From: Leptospira chreensis
GTDB lineage: Bacteria; Spirochaetota; Leptospiria; Leptospirales; Leptospiraceae
DNA length: 64,000 nucleotides
NCBI RefSeq assembly: GCF_016919165.1
Contig: NZ_JAFFPS010000071.1
Location: 186,001-250,000 of the forward strand
Reading direction: 5' to 3'
Each line of letters begins with the position of its first letter. Positions within the stretch are counted from its first letter, which is position 1. The notes below the pieces were generated by a model. It saw nothing but the letters and a program-made list of their open reading frames with translations. It searched no databases and was not told the DNA's origin. Positions 52,499-61,690 of this stretch are shown piece after piece. The translations under genes and the position numbers were made by a program.

Positions 52499-54931
52499 AT
52501 GATTCTCAGCGCATTCTTCTCATCCATCCAAAAATCTTTCTGGGACTTACTTATTTTTTGTAGTTATCCCTTAATTTTGATCTTCATCCTTTTGGGCACC
52601 ACCTCCTGCCGGTTTGACGCCTACCCAACCTTACTGGCAAAAGATGGTGTTTTAGATGCAAGGTCCGCTGATCTTTCAGGGGAAACCATAAACTTCACTG
52701 GGAAATGGGAATTTTATTGGAATGAGTTTTTGGATCCAAAACTGGAATCTCCCGAAAACAAATCTTATCTAAAAGTGGGAGTTCCTTGGTTCTCTCAAGA
52801 AAATGAAGATGGAGAAGTATACCCCAGTTTTGGATTTGCAACATACCGCCTAACAGTTATTTTGCCAGATCCTCCTGTGGAGAATCAAAATTTAGCTCTT
52901 TTGGTTCCTGTACTTCATAGCGCTTATAAAATGTATGTGAATGGTGAGTTGGTTGCTGAAAATGGAACCATCTCAAAAACAGAAAAGAACTACAAACCTT
53001 CTTTTCATATAAAAATTATCCCACTCAAAACTCTTTCTCAAAAATTAGATTTGGTCATTCATATATCCAACTTTTCACATAAGTATGCCGGCATTCATGG
53101 GATCATTCGCTTTGGAAAAATACAAAACATCATCAATATCTGGAACGTAAATTTTACAGTTTCTTGGATACTGATGGTTTTTATGTTACTTCTTTCCATC
53201 TATCATGCATTAGTTTATTTTATCAATCGCTCAGAACGAAATGCACTGCGAATGGCATTTGTTTATTTGGGAATTCTCATTCTAACTTCTACTCTCATCG
53301 AAACAAGAATTCTATTTAATCTTTTTTCGGATGATTATTGTGTTACCTTATTTCGGTTTTCTCGGATCGGATTTGTTTTGGTTATGTACTTTGGAGCTTA
53401 CATTCTTCTGAATATGACTCAACTGCGTTTTTTCAAGCGGATGTTGATATTTTTAAAACTTTATGCCCTCACGTTTCTTCTTGTGGCAATGTTCACTCCC
53501 GTATCTCATCTTGCCGAAATTTCTTTTTATTTTGAATTTCTTTCAGCAACCTTTGTAATTCTGGGTCTTTTTTCCGTTTCTCTCGCCTTGTACTTTCAAA
53601 GAAAAGAAAGCCGGTTGTATTTCTTCAGTTTGCTTTTGGCAATTATTGGTGGGTTCATTGATTTATTTTTGATCTCCCATCCCAGTTTTGGATATAGACC
53701 TTTGGGACTTGTCTCTTTGTATTTGTTTATTTTACCACAAACCATCGGCGTTACCTTTGGACTTGTTCGTGTTTATAAACGTTCCGAATCCTTATCTAAA
53801 GAATTATACAAAAGAAAAGAAGCTCTAGAAAAAAAAGTCAAAGCCCGTACTTTGGAATTGGAAAAAGCCAATCGTTGGAAGGCAAACTTTGTCTCTCTCA
53901 TTTCGCATGACTTACGTTCGCCGCTAAACAGCGTAAATCAAATTTTAGATGTAATCGACTTTAGTTTTAATGAATCCACAGAAGTGGAAAAAAAGAAATT
54001 TTTGGAAATTTGTAAAACAGGTGTGACCCAGTCTCTTCGGATGTTGGAACAACTTTTGGATGTCAGTCGGTTTGATGCCTTTGGAACCAAACTCATCCAA
54101 ACACGATTTTCCGTGAATGATCTTTTGAATGAAATCATTGAGTCAGTGGAACCGCTCGCCACTCTCAAAGGAATCCGCATCCAAAAAGACACTCCCATCC
54201 AAGCCGAAATCATCGCCGACAGAACTTTGATTGGAGAAGTTTTTAAAAATATCCTCACCAATTCCATCAAATATTCCTATCTCAATTCGGAAGTTTGGAT
54301 TGGCGTTTCTTACAAAGGGAAATGGTTATCAGTGGAGATTCGGGACCGAGGACTCGGAATGAGCGAAGAACAAATCCACAAACTCACCGGGGAAGAGAAT
54401 ATCAAAAGTATGCCGGGAACTGCTGGGGAACGCGGAACAGGACTTGGTTTACAACTCTGTATGAATATCCTCGAAGCCCATTTTGGAAAACTACGAATCA
54501 AATCTGTACTCGGCGTTGGATCTTCCTTTGAAATCTCTCTATCGAAAAGTACAAAGTCTGTACTCCTTGTGGATGACTCCGGAAACTTTAGATCAGATTT
54601 AGCGGAAGTTATGCGAAGAAATCAGTGGATCGTGATTGAAGCAGGAAATGGGGAAGAAGCTTTGTCTCACTTATCCCGAATCACACCTACCCTTGTCATT
54701 ACCGATTTACAAATGCCGGGAATGAATGGAATCTCACTCATTCATGAATGGGAAGGTCGCCGCCACCAAAACCAAAAGATCCCCATCATTTTAATTAGTT
54801 CGGATGCCCCTCTTTCTGGTGGAGATAAATTTTTAGAAGAAGAGGGGCTGGAAACTATTGTCTCGGCTTACCTTTCCAAGATGTACAAGGCAGAGGACCT
54901 CTGCCAACAAATCGAATTTATTTTACCCTAA
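52499..54931 (+). CDS. Hybrid sensor histidine kinase with 7TMR-DISM sensor
   Basis: 810 residues. N-terminal signal or lipoprotein-like segment (ILLGTTSC), an extracellular 7TMR-DISMED2-type jelly roll (TGKWEFYWNEFLDP, PSFGFATYRLTV), seven membrane helices between about residues 220 and 430, a coiled coil (KRKEALEKKVKARTLELEKA), HisKA with the SLISHDLRSPLN phospho-His, an HATPase domain (NILTNSIKYS, DRGLGMSEEQ, GTGLGLQL) and a C-terminal receiver (LLVDDSGNF, VITDLQMPGMNG, SKMYKA). It probably senses a carbohydrate or envelope ligand and signals to the divergent NarL-type regulator. Confidence 0.9.
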   Translation: MILSAFFSSIQKSFWDLLIFCSYPLILIFILLGTTSCRFDAYPTLLAKDGVLDARSADLSGETINFTGKWEFYWNEFLDPKLESPENKSYLKVGVPWFSQENEDGEVYPSFGFATYRLTVILPDPPVENQNLALLVPVLHSAYKMYVNGELVAENGTISKTEKNYKPSFHIKIIPLKTLSQKLDLVIHISNFSHKYAGIHGIIRFGKIQNIINIWNVNFTVSWILMVFMLLLSIYHALVYFINRSERNALRMAFVYLGILILTSTLIETRILFNLFSDDYCVTLFRFSRIGFVLVMYFGAYILLNMTQLRFFKRMLIFLKLYALTFLLVAMFTPVSHLAEISFYFEFLSATFVILGLFSVSLALYFQRKESRLYFFSLLLAIIGGFIDLFLISHPSFGYRPLGLVSLYLFILPQTIGVTFGLVRVYKRSESLSKELYKRKEALEKKVKARTLELEKANRWKANFVSLISHDLRSPLNSVNQILDVIDFSFNESTEVEKKKFLEICKTGVTQSLRMLEQLLDVSRFDAFGTKLIQTRFSVNDLLNEIIESVEPLATLKGIRIQKDTPIQAEIIADRTLIGEVFKNILTNSIKYSYLNSEVWIGVSYKGKWLSVEIRDRGLGMSEEQIHKLTGEENIKSMPGTAGERGTGLGLQLCMNILEAHFGKLRIKSVLGVGSSFEISLSKSTKSVLLVDDSGNFRSDLAEVMRRNQWIVIEAGNGEEALSHLSRITPTLVITDLQMPGMNGISLIHEWEGRRHQNQKIPIILISSDAPLSGGDKFLEEEGLETIVSAYLSKMYKAEDLCQQIEFILP

Positions 54932-55492
54932 CACTCGTTCCATATGGTTTCTGATGTGGAGGCTATGGGCTACATCATATTCTCCTTTAGTGAGTTCTCC
55001 ATAAGCAAAATGAGGTCTTAAACTAGATTCTTTGGCTTTGGAAAAATCATCAATGGCTTGGATGAGTCTTTTGATCCCCGCTTTGATTTCCGTAGTATTG
55101 GCGATGTCTTCGGCACCAGGAATGGGTTCTTCCAATCCATGATTCATTTTGTTTTTAAAAGCAAAAATAGAAAAGGCAACCTTACCTACAGATCCTCGAA
55201 AGATAGAGGATTTCATTTCTGGATATCCTTTTAACGAATATTCGATACTTTGCGCGCAGTGGGCAAACACCTTGCCGGGGCTCCAGGTACCGGAAAGTTT
55301 AAATTCCTCAGGATCTGCTTGTAACTTAACGAGGAGTTCACGAAGGTCGGAGAGATCCTCTGCATCTTCCCAAGGGGATTCGCTAGATGTTTCCGATTTT
55401 GTTTCTTCTTTGGCTGGTCCTTCCGCACGCAGTGGCAAATGGAGAAGGCTATAAGATAAAGCTGTTTTTTGTAAAAACTCTTTTCGTTTCAT
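54923..55492 (-). CDS. DUF1569 (DinB-like) protein with export signal
   Basis: 189 residues. The N-terminus MKRKEFLQKTALSYSLLHL resembles a twin-arginine-like signal with a K-R pair. The rest matches the DUF1569/DinB-like four-helix fold: SGTWSPGKVFAHCAQSIEYS, RPHFAYGELTKGEYDVAHSL and HIRNHMERVL (a His-rich metal-like site). It overlaps the convergent hybrid kinase gene by 9 bp and follows the terC-like gene by 24 bp. Confidence 0.75.
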   Translation of the reverse strand: MKRKEFLQKTALSYSLLHLPLRAEGPAKEETKSETSSESPWEDAEDLSDLRELLVKLQADPEEFKLSGTWSPGKVFAHCAQSIEYSLKGYPEMKSSIFRGSVGKVAFSIFAFKNKMNHGLEEPIPGAEDIANTTEIKAGIKRLIQAIDDFSKAKESSLRPHFAYGELTKGEYDVAHSLHIRNHMERVLG

Positions 55493-55516
55493 GTAATTTT
55501 CCTTATCGCTAATTGG

Positions 55517-56227
55517 TTATTTTTTGGAACGAAGTTTTAAATTTAAGAATTCAACAATCACAGAAAAACACATCGCAAAGTAAATGTAACCTTTAGGAAT
55601 GTGTAATTCCAAACCTTCTCCGAGAAGGGCCACACCAATCAAAATCAAAAAACTTAAGGCTAAGATTTTGATTGTGGGGTGTTGGTCTACGAAATCGGAA
55701 ATACTTCCACTCGATAACAACATAAAACCTACAGACAAAACCACAGCGGTAATCATCACACCTAACTGGTCTGTCATTCCCACAGCAGTGATGACGGAAT
55801 CCAAAGAGAACACAATGTCCAAAATCATAATTTGGATGATGACTTTGGTAAAAGAAATTCGTTTTCCCGATCCTTCTTCTAACTCTGGTTCTCCTTCTAA
55901 TTTGTGATGGATTTCTGTGGTGGACTTAGCAATGAGAAAGAGTCCTCCCAAAATCAGAATGATGTCACGACCACTGATGGCATGGTTGATAATGGTAAAA
56001 ACCGGAGCCGTGAGTTTCATGATGAGAGAAAGAGAAAAGAGTAAAAGGATTCTTGTCACCATGGCGAGCATAAGTCCGATTTGGCGGGCAGACTTTTGTT
56101 TTGTTTTTGGCAAACGAGAGGAGAGGATGGAGATAAAGATGATATTGTCAATGCCTAGGACAATTTCCAAAGCAGTCAAAGTCAAAAGCGCAAGCCATAC
56201 CGATGGGTCGGAAAGAATTTCTATCAT
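55517..56227 (-). CDS. TerC-family integral membrane protein
   Basis: 236 residues from ATG 56227; an upstream in-frame extension to 56326 overlaps the preceding gene and is unlikely. The family signature is ALEIVLGIDNIIFISIL, with a second LDIVFSLDSVITAVGM and about seven membrane helices. TerC proteins are linked to metal (manganese) handling for exported proteins; tellurite resistance is not implied by sequence alone. Confidence 0.9.
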   Translation of the reverse strand: MIEILSDPSVWLALLTLTALEIVLGIDNIIFISILSSRLPKTKQKSARQIGLMLAMVTRILLLFSLSLIMKLTAPVFTIINHAISGRDIILILGGLFLIAKSTTEIHHKLEGEPELEEGSGKRISFTKVIIQIMILDIVFSLDSVITAVGMTDQLGVMITAVVLSVGFMLLSSGSISDFVDQHPTIKILALSFLILIGVALLGEGLELHIPKGYIYFAMCFSVIVEFLNLKLRSKK

Positions 56228-56297
56228 AACGTATCCTAAAGTTCTAAAAATGAAAAATGAATCAATCCAAATCCCGGGTCCCTTTTTGTAAGCGGGA

Positions 56298-57737
56298 CTA
56301 CCGCCTATAAAAAAACCAACCCTCACATTCTTTGACTAACCGTGTTCCCTTCCAAAGATCCAAATATTCTTTGGTCTCGGTGATTCCCCATGAAAAGCTT
56401 GTGAATGGTTTGTCACCAAGGCCCTTGTCCCAAGTTCGATTGGAAATCCAAGGGTAATAGATCCCTTCTTTTGTGAAAGGAACGAGGGTCCAATTTTTGT
56501 CCGAAAACGCATAAGTGTATTTGATCGGCCAATAGGTGGCGGCCCCAGGAACCTTCGGATCAAATTCGGAAAGGCATTCTAACCTGTGTGCCCTTTTTGC
56601 CTCACCCTCTTGGATCGACTTGGCGAGAAGGGGATACTTCTCATTATAAAAGAAAACGAGCCCGAGAAACAAAACTAAGGTGGCGACCGATCGAACGAGT
56701 GGCAACATCGAAACCAACCGAAAGATAAGAAAGAAAATACAAAACGGCAAAAAGAACAAATAGCGAAAGTTAGGTTCTATTTGAAAGATAAATAAGGCAA
56801 TCACCGAAAGAAAGGGAGAGAGAAGGAAAACCAAATCTAAAAACTGTTTTTTCAATTCAAGACGTAGGAATAAAAACAAAATGTAGATGATACAAAGAAC
56901 CAAATACCAATAAAACCAATCGGCAAATATCGGATGTTTGGTGATGGATTCGATCACACCATGGATCCAAGAATTCGGATCTTTAGAAATCAAATCCCTT
57001 GCCACACGGATTCGGTCCATGGTCGGAAGTTCTTTCGAGGTAAAAATTCCAATCCCCAAAGATTGAATTCCCTTTTGCCAAATCTTCCCCAAACCAAATC
57101 CAAGAACCACCAAACCAATAGGGTAGATCGATTGTTTTCGCAAACGAACGATCGCATACACCAGAAGAAAAGGGGCAATGTTGACAAAATACCAATATTC
57201 CGAGACCCAAACCAGGGAGATCATGATTAGGAATCGTAATCCTTGGGTTCGATTTTTAGAATCCCAGCGATGGATTTCGTACATTGTGTAGGCCGCAAAC
57301 AGAAAGGTCATGGCATGGAAGGCCGGCAGAAAAAACTGACCGAGGCTATTCGGCATCACTCCGGCAATCGCCAAAAATCCCAAAGAAAACAAATAGGCTT
57401 TGTTATTTTTCAGACCAAGGGCTTTTGCCAAATAAAAAGGCATCACAAAAGACAAAAATCCAAAGGCCCAGTGGAACCAGTACACAGACTTTAAAACTGG
57501 ATACAGGAATACCGCGAGGATCATCTCGGGGAAAAGATAAGAGCAAGGGGGGACATTCCATCCGCGAACCCCGGCCCATCCCCCGACCCAAAAATCCCGA
57601 GCAAACAAATAGGGATAAAAAATATCACTATGGGTTCCCTCACCCATATGATTTTCATAAATCGCATCGTAAAACAAATGAAAGGTGCCAAAAAGCACCA
57701 ACAAAATTAAAATCGGTTTTAGGTTACGCCATTTCAT
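56298..57737 (-). CDS. Polytopic membrane protein of unknown function
   Basis: 479 residues with about eleven to twelve hydrophobic helices and a soluble C-terminal tail rich in Trp and Tyr. The first loop holds GTHSDIFYPYLFARDFW, broadly like GT-C glycosyltransferases, but no diagnostic motif is certain. It follows the pseudouridine synthase gene by 24 bp and precedes the TerC gene. Confidence 0.65.
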   Translation of the reverse strand: MKWRNLKPILILLVLFGTFHLFYDAIYENHMGEGTHSDIFYPYLFARDFWVGGWAGVRGWNVPPCSYLFPEMILAVFLYPVLKSVYWFHWAFGFLSFVMPFYLAKALGLKNNKAYLFSLGFLAIAGVMPNSLGQFFLPAFHAMTFLFAAYTMYEIHRWDSKNRTQGLRFLIMISLVWVSEYWYFVNIAPFLLVYAIVRLRKQSIYPIGLVVLGFGLGKIWQKGIQSLGIGIFTSKELPTMDRIRVARDLISKDPNSWIHGVIESITKHPIFADWFYWYLVLCIIYILFLFLRLELKKQFLDLVFLLSPFLSVIALFIFQIEPNFRYLFFLPFCIFFLIFRLVSMLPLVRSVATLVLFLGLVFFYNEKYPLLAKSIQEGEAKRAHRLECLSEFDPKVPGAATYWPIKYTYAFSDKNWTLVPFTKEGIYYPWISNRTWDKGLGDKPFTSFSWGITETKEYLDLWKGTRLVKECEGWFFYRR

Positions 57738-57761
57738 CTATATCTACAAAAAATCTATCGA

Positions 57762-58700
57762 TTAGTAACTAGGGCATTTCCTTTCGAAGGTTTTGAACCT
57801 TTCTGGAAATTCCAACTCCACTAAGATCCGTTTGTCGGGAATGAAAGGATGAGGAAATTCCAATCGTTTGGCAAAAAGAAGGAGCCCATATTGCGTGTAA
57901 TCTTTTGCCGAACGAGAATACAAAGTATCCCCCACAACAGGACAACCCATCTTCGCCATATGAACACGGATTTGGTGGGTACGACCGGTTTCCAAACCCA
58001 GTTTCATCAAACTAAATTTACGACCGGTTTGTGTTTGGACAATTTTTTCCGTTTTGTAATGAGTGATGGCCATTCGTCCATCTTCTCTGACACACATCTT
58101 CACTCGTTCTACGGGATGACGGCCAATCGGTAAGTTCACCGTACCTTCCGCTTCCACAGGAGCTTGGAGCACCCAAGCATAATAAGTTTTATCCACGAGC
58201 CGGTCTTGGAAAAGTTTGGAAAGAGCCGCGTGAGCGCGATCCGTTTTAGCAATGATAAGAACTCCCTCAGTGGGTTTGTCTAACCTGTGCACAATTCCTG
58301 GACGACGTTCACCGCCTGTGGCTGATAGGTTTTGGAACTGGTGTAACAATCCATTGACGAGAGAAGGTTGGTCATCACCCGGTCCACTGTGGCAAGCAAT
58401 CCCCGCTTTCTTATGGATAACCATAAATTCGTCTTCGTCATAAAGGACAGGAATGTCCATAGCGATGGGTTCGAGCCGGGAAGGGGGTCTTGCGATCACA
58501 TTCACGACATACTCTTCACCAAGAGTCACCTTATACCCGTTTTTATGGGCGAGTTGTTCTTTGGTTTTGTTGGTCACAAATCCCGAATCAATCCACTTTT
58601 GAACGGTAGAACGGCTGAGATCGTCTCCAGCATTGTCTTTTAGAAAGACATCCAGGCGACTTTGGTCATAATCTTCGGAAACGGTTAGAAATATTTGCAT
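57762..58700 (-). CDS. RluA/RluD-family 23S rRNA pseudouridine synthase
   Basis: 312 residues. An N-terminal S4-like RNA-binding domain (SRLDVFLKDNAGDDLSRSTV) precedes the catalytic core with RPGIVHRLDKPTEGVLI (catalytic Asp) and GRTHQIRVHMAKMG. The length and S4 domain fit RluD/RluC types, but which uridines it modifies cannot be read from sequence. It is divergent from the loa22-like gene. Confidence 0.9.
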   Translation of the reverse strand: MQIFLTVSEDYDQSRLDVFLKDNAGDDLSRSTVQKWIDSGFVTNKTKEQLAHKNGYKVTLGEEYVVNVIARPPSRLEPIAMDIPVLYDEDEFMVIHKKAGIACHSGPGDDQPSLVNGLLHQFQNLSATGGERRPGIVHRLDKPTEGVLIIAKTDRAHAALSKLFQDRLVDKTYYAWVLQAPVEAEGTVNLPIGRHPVERVKMCVREDGRMAITHYKTEKIVQTQTGRKFSLMKLGLETGRTHQIRVHMAKMGCPVVGDTLYSRSAKDYTQYGLLLFAKRLEFPHPFIPDKRILVELEFPERFKTFERKCPSY

Positions 58701-58759
58701 TTTCGGTTGTTATCTAATGAAAAGAACTAAACTATGGAAACATTAAGGTAGGTCAACTG

Positions 58760-59326
58760 ATGAAAAAAGGATTTTTTTTAAGCCTCATCCTCCTCGCAGG
58801 TCTTTCGCTTTCATTAACGAATTGTTCGTCTTCTGAAGAAAAAGAAACTCCCAAAGACACAACGTCCACTACGGGAACAACATCCACTGTCTCTTCCAGA
58901 GATCTCAATGCAGCTCTTTTGGACGAAATCAATGTAGCACTCAAAGACTACCGCTATCCAGACGGCGTTCGTCGCAGAGGTTTTAGCTACAAACAAGCGG
59001 ACATCCAAGCAGAAGATTTCAAAACTTGGGCAAAAGACAATGTTTCTTACATCAAAGATGCAATTGCAAAACTTCCTGAAGGTTACGCTCTTGAAGTGAC
59101 TGGTCACGCAGACGCTTCCGGTCCAGAAGAAGCAGAAGGTGCTAAAAAAGGAAACGGATACTACTCACAAATTCGTTCTGACGCTGTGAAAGATGCTCTT
59201 GTAAAACAAGGAATTCCTGCGGACAAATTGGTGACAAAAGCTTCTGGTTCTTCTAAACCAATTTCTGGTTTTGATGAAAAAGACGCGATCAATCGCCGAG
59301 TGACTTTCCAAGTAGTTTCTAAATAA
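58760..59326 (+). CDS. loa22: OmpA-domain outer-membrane lipoprotein, Loa22 orthologue
   Basis: 188 residues: lipoprotein signal MKKGFFLSLILLAGLSLSL ending TNC, a low-complexity Thr/Ser linker, then the OmpA domain. Segments such as KDYRYPDGVRRRGFSYKQAD, LEVTGHADASGPEEAEGAKK and NRRVTFQ closely match what I recall of pathogenic Leptospira Loa22. It binds peptidoglycan and is surface-exposed in the pathogens, where it is a virulence factor. It is monocistronic with a strong terminator downstream and an AAGGTAGG-like ribosome-binding site. Confidence 0.9.
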   Translation: MKKGFFLSLILLAGLSLSLTNCSSSEEKETPKDTTSTTGTTSTVSSRDLNAALLDEINVALKDYRYPDGVRRRGFSYKQADIQAEDFKTWAKDNVSYIKDAIAKLPEGYALEVTGHADASGPEEAEGAKKGNGYYSQIRSDAVKDALVKQGIPADKLVTKASGSSKPISGFDEKDAINRRVTFQVVSK

Positions 59327-59365
59327 GAAAGTTCGCTTTTTAAACTAGAGATTTTTCTCTAAATG

Positions 59366-59392
59366 AAACCCACCCTTTTGGTGGGTTTTTTT
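59366..59392 (+). terminator. Rho-independent terminator after loa22
   Basis: AAACCCACC (59366-59374) pairs with GGTGGGTTT (59380-59388) across a 5-nt loop and runs into a T-tract. A strong canonical terminator. Confidence 0.92.
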
Positions 59393-59439
59393 ATACCCAC
59401 TTCCTGTTTTGTAAATACAATTGATTATTGGTTTTTTTA

Positions 59440-59597
59440 GTGGGGGCGCCTCGGACTGGTTATGCGAATCTCCATTTTTTTCATTACCGACCGCGCTTTC
59501 CGCTCCAATCCTTCGTGGGTTTTGATTTAAATCCAAATTCTACTTATTTTTAACGAAGGATTTCCACTGCAATCGCTGGCGCAAGGGATTGGAACCT
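59440..59597. repeat. Dispersed intergenic palindromic repeat, family 1 (third copy)
   Basis: Same block order as 12817-12969: GGGGCGCCTCG, GACCGCGCT, TCCGCTCCAATCCTTCG, ACGAAGGATTTCC, ATCGCTGGCGC, ending GGAACCT. The inner inverted repeat is AATCCTTCGT (59507-59516) with ACGAAGGATT (59553-59562). The spacer sequences differ, so this is an independent copy. Confidence 0.7.
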
Positions 59598-59677
59598 GGA
59601 ATCAATTTTTCAATAAATAGGTTCTAAGTTTGATTTTTCTACTGTATCTCTTTGAAAATCTGGTAAACTCACCTACC

Positions 59678-60040
59678 ATGCCAAACACTGTCCTCGAAAC
59701 CATCCAATACAAGATGATTGGTTATGTGGTTCCCAAAAAAACATACCCAGCAGGTTATCATGTGACTCCAGAACTGGCACTTCCCTTTCTACACATCGCT
59801 TCTCAGAAGAACGGTCTGGCTCTGTATCATATGGGAATTTATGCCGATCTCAAACTTTTGAAATGGTTTCAAACGGAGTATCCCAAACATTCTAAAACCA
59901 AATTGGATATGGGAAAAAGTTGCATCCGGTTTAAAAAGATAGAAGAGATTCCCTGGAAATTGATTGGGGAGTTAGTTACGAAAATGAGTCCTAAGGATTG
60001 GATTTCCCTTTATGAGAAAAATAGGAAGGGATCAAAGTGA
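59678..60040 (+). CDS. DUF1801 family protein, possibly 5'-truncated
   Basis: About 120 residues from ATG 59678; a longer frame to 59630 exists. TVLETIQYKMIGYVVPKKT, LYHMGIYADLKLLKWF and KSCIRFKKIEEIPW match the DUF1801 (YdhG-like) fold. Most members have 20-30 more N-terminal residues, and the family-1 repeat ends about 80 bp upstream, so the repeat may have removed the original start. Overlaps the convergent SRPBCC gene by 9 bp. Confidence 0.72.
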   Translation: MPNTVLETIQYKMIGYVVPKKTYPAGYHVTPELALPFLHIASQKNGLALYHMGIYADLKLLKWFQTEYPKHSKTKLDMGKSCIRFKKIEEIPWKLIGELVTKMSPKDWISLYEKNRKGSK

Positions 60041-60466
60041 CTCGGTAAACTGTTTGAAGTTTTGCATATGTTGGAGGGACTGTTTTCGAAACATAGGTTG
60101 TAACAATAGGGAAAACCATTTCATCGGTGCTTTCAGTCGAAATTCTTGAACGGAAGTATAACGAGTGAGACTCGGGGACAGAGCCTCAAATTGGTTTTGT
60201 ACCAAATTCCAAATGCCTCCCACTTCATAAGTCCCAGAAAATTCTTTAGGTAGATTACGAACGGTAATGGTTTCTACCATTTCCATTTTGCGTCCGTTCA
60301 TATCGAAAGTCAGTTTGGATTTAGCACCGGGTTGTCCTGGGGTTCCTGATATGGGTTCAAAGGATTGTAATCCCACCATCCATCGTTTCAAATTTTCCGG
60401 ATCATCAAATGTTTGGATCACAAAATTGAGTGGTTTGTTGATATCGATGGAAACGGTGTATTTCAT
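60032..60466 (-). CDS. SRPBCC (START-like) family protein
   Basis: 144 residues. The start MKYTVSIDINKPLNFVIQTF and DPENLKRWMVGLQSFEPI are typical of the SRPBCC/polyketide-cyclase-like lipid- or ligand-binding fold, ending in a long C-terminal helix. The ligand is unknown. It converges with the DUF1801 gene (9-bp overlap). Confidence 0.8.
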   Translation of the reverse strand: MKYTVSIDINKPLNFVIQTFDDPENLKRWMVGLQSFEPISGTPGQPGAKSKLTFDMNGRKMEMVETITVRNLPKEFSGTYEVGGIWNLVQNQFEALSPSLTRYTSVQEFRLKAPMKWFSLLLQPMFRKQSLQHMQNFKQFTESL

Positions 60467-60573
60467 AGTTCGAAAATCTTATCTTTCTTTGGTTTCTAAG
60501 TCAAGTAAGGAATTGAAATTCCATTGACCTTAGAATGCATTGAAAACCTAACTTTTGTCCCTTAAAACTTTCC

Positions 60574-61537
60574 TTAAAAACTCACCATCATCCCCAGATA
60601 AATCCCTCGCAGAGTGTCAAAGTGTTCGGATTTTTTGGGGAGGTTTATTTCCCAGGCCCCAGTGATAGAGGGACTTGCAGAACCTAAATTCTCTGTACTG
60701 CGACTGAGTTGAATTTCATTATAATGTAAATAAGAGAATTTGGAAACGATCATATTGTAACCGATAAAGAACTTCATATGGGGATGGAAAGAGTAGGAGA
60801 GGGAACCATCAAATTCGTATCCACGAAAGATTCCCCCCTGTACCGGCGGTGGATAAAGAATACTGAAACCTATCTTCCGTTAGGTTTGGTTGTTTGAAAA
60901 ACCGAGTGCCTTGCGTATAAAATACATCCAATGTTAGGTGAAAGGCAATGTCTCCGGTGAGTTGGTAAATACTTTGCAGAGAGGCTTGTGGTCCATAGGT
61001 AAAAAAGTATTCTTTAAAAGTTCCTTGCCCTAGATAATTTCCATATAGGTAACGATTGATGTTACGAAGCCCTCCTCCTAAATAAAGATTCCAATCACGA
61101 GAGGGGGTGAAAGTTTTGTAGGCATTGAATTCAAACTCCGAACGAGCCATAGGGGAAAGGTAATACCGAGAAATGTTTGGCCCTTGTGCTGTTTGTTGGT
61201 AGAGGAGAGTGTTTGCATTGACAATTTCAATTTCAAAGTACGAGAGTTCTAATTTAAAACCCTTCGCTAAATTTTCATAACTGAATACAAAAGGAATGAG
61301 AACCTTTCCGTTTTCCTTTAAGGCGGAACTAGAACGAGTGGGAACCAGTGCTTCATTTTTATCAGTGAGAGCGGTGTATTCATAAGGCAGATATTGGTAG
61401 GTTTGTCTTTTTAAGAGTAAGCTGAATTTAGCGGATTTATTTTTTTCCTCAGGTTCCGGCGTGACTGTCCCCGTCTCTTCTGCAAATAACAGAGAAGAGA
61501 AAGAAAAAAATAAAATGTAAATGAGGCTCTGTTTCAT
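60574..61537 (-). pseudogene. Outer-membrane beta-barrel protein with a frameshift at a C6 run
   Basis: From ATG 61537 the frame encodes a signal peptide (MKQSLIYILFFSFSSLLFA) and alternating amphipathic strands of a barrel, but stops at 60809 with LSWIRI. The last stretch of barrel (FFIGYNMIVSKFSYLHYNEI ... YLGMMVSF, to 60574) lies in another frame. Removing one C from the six-C run at 60833-60838 joins both parts into exactly 321 codons, ending in a typical C-terminal aromatic (Phe). This is either a homopolymer sequencing error or slippage-based phase variation. Confidence 0.75.
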
Positions 61538-61690
61538 TTTCCTTTGTTATAGACTGATTTTAGAAAAAGGAAAACGAATTTTCCCGTTTGGCTTCCTGCT
61601 TTGTCCGTTAGTGTTTCTCAAAGTCCCGGTAAAAATTCATTTACTGGAAAGAGAATTCCCTAAAGATAGAAGGATAGTTTAGAGGTTTCC

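Noticed and set aside
55517..56227. Tellurite resistance gene
   Set aside because: TerC-family membrane proteins occur widely without tellurite resistance, and no other ter genes are adjacent.
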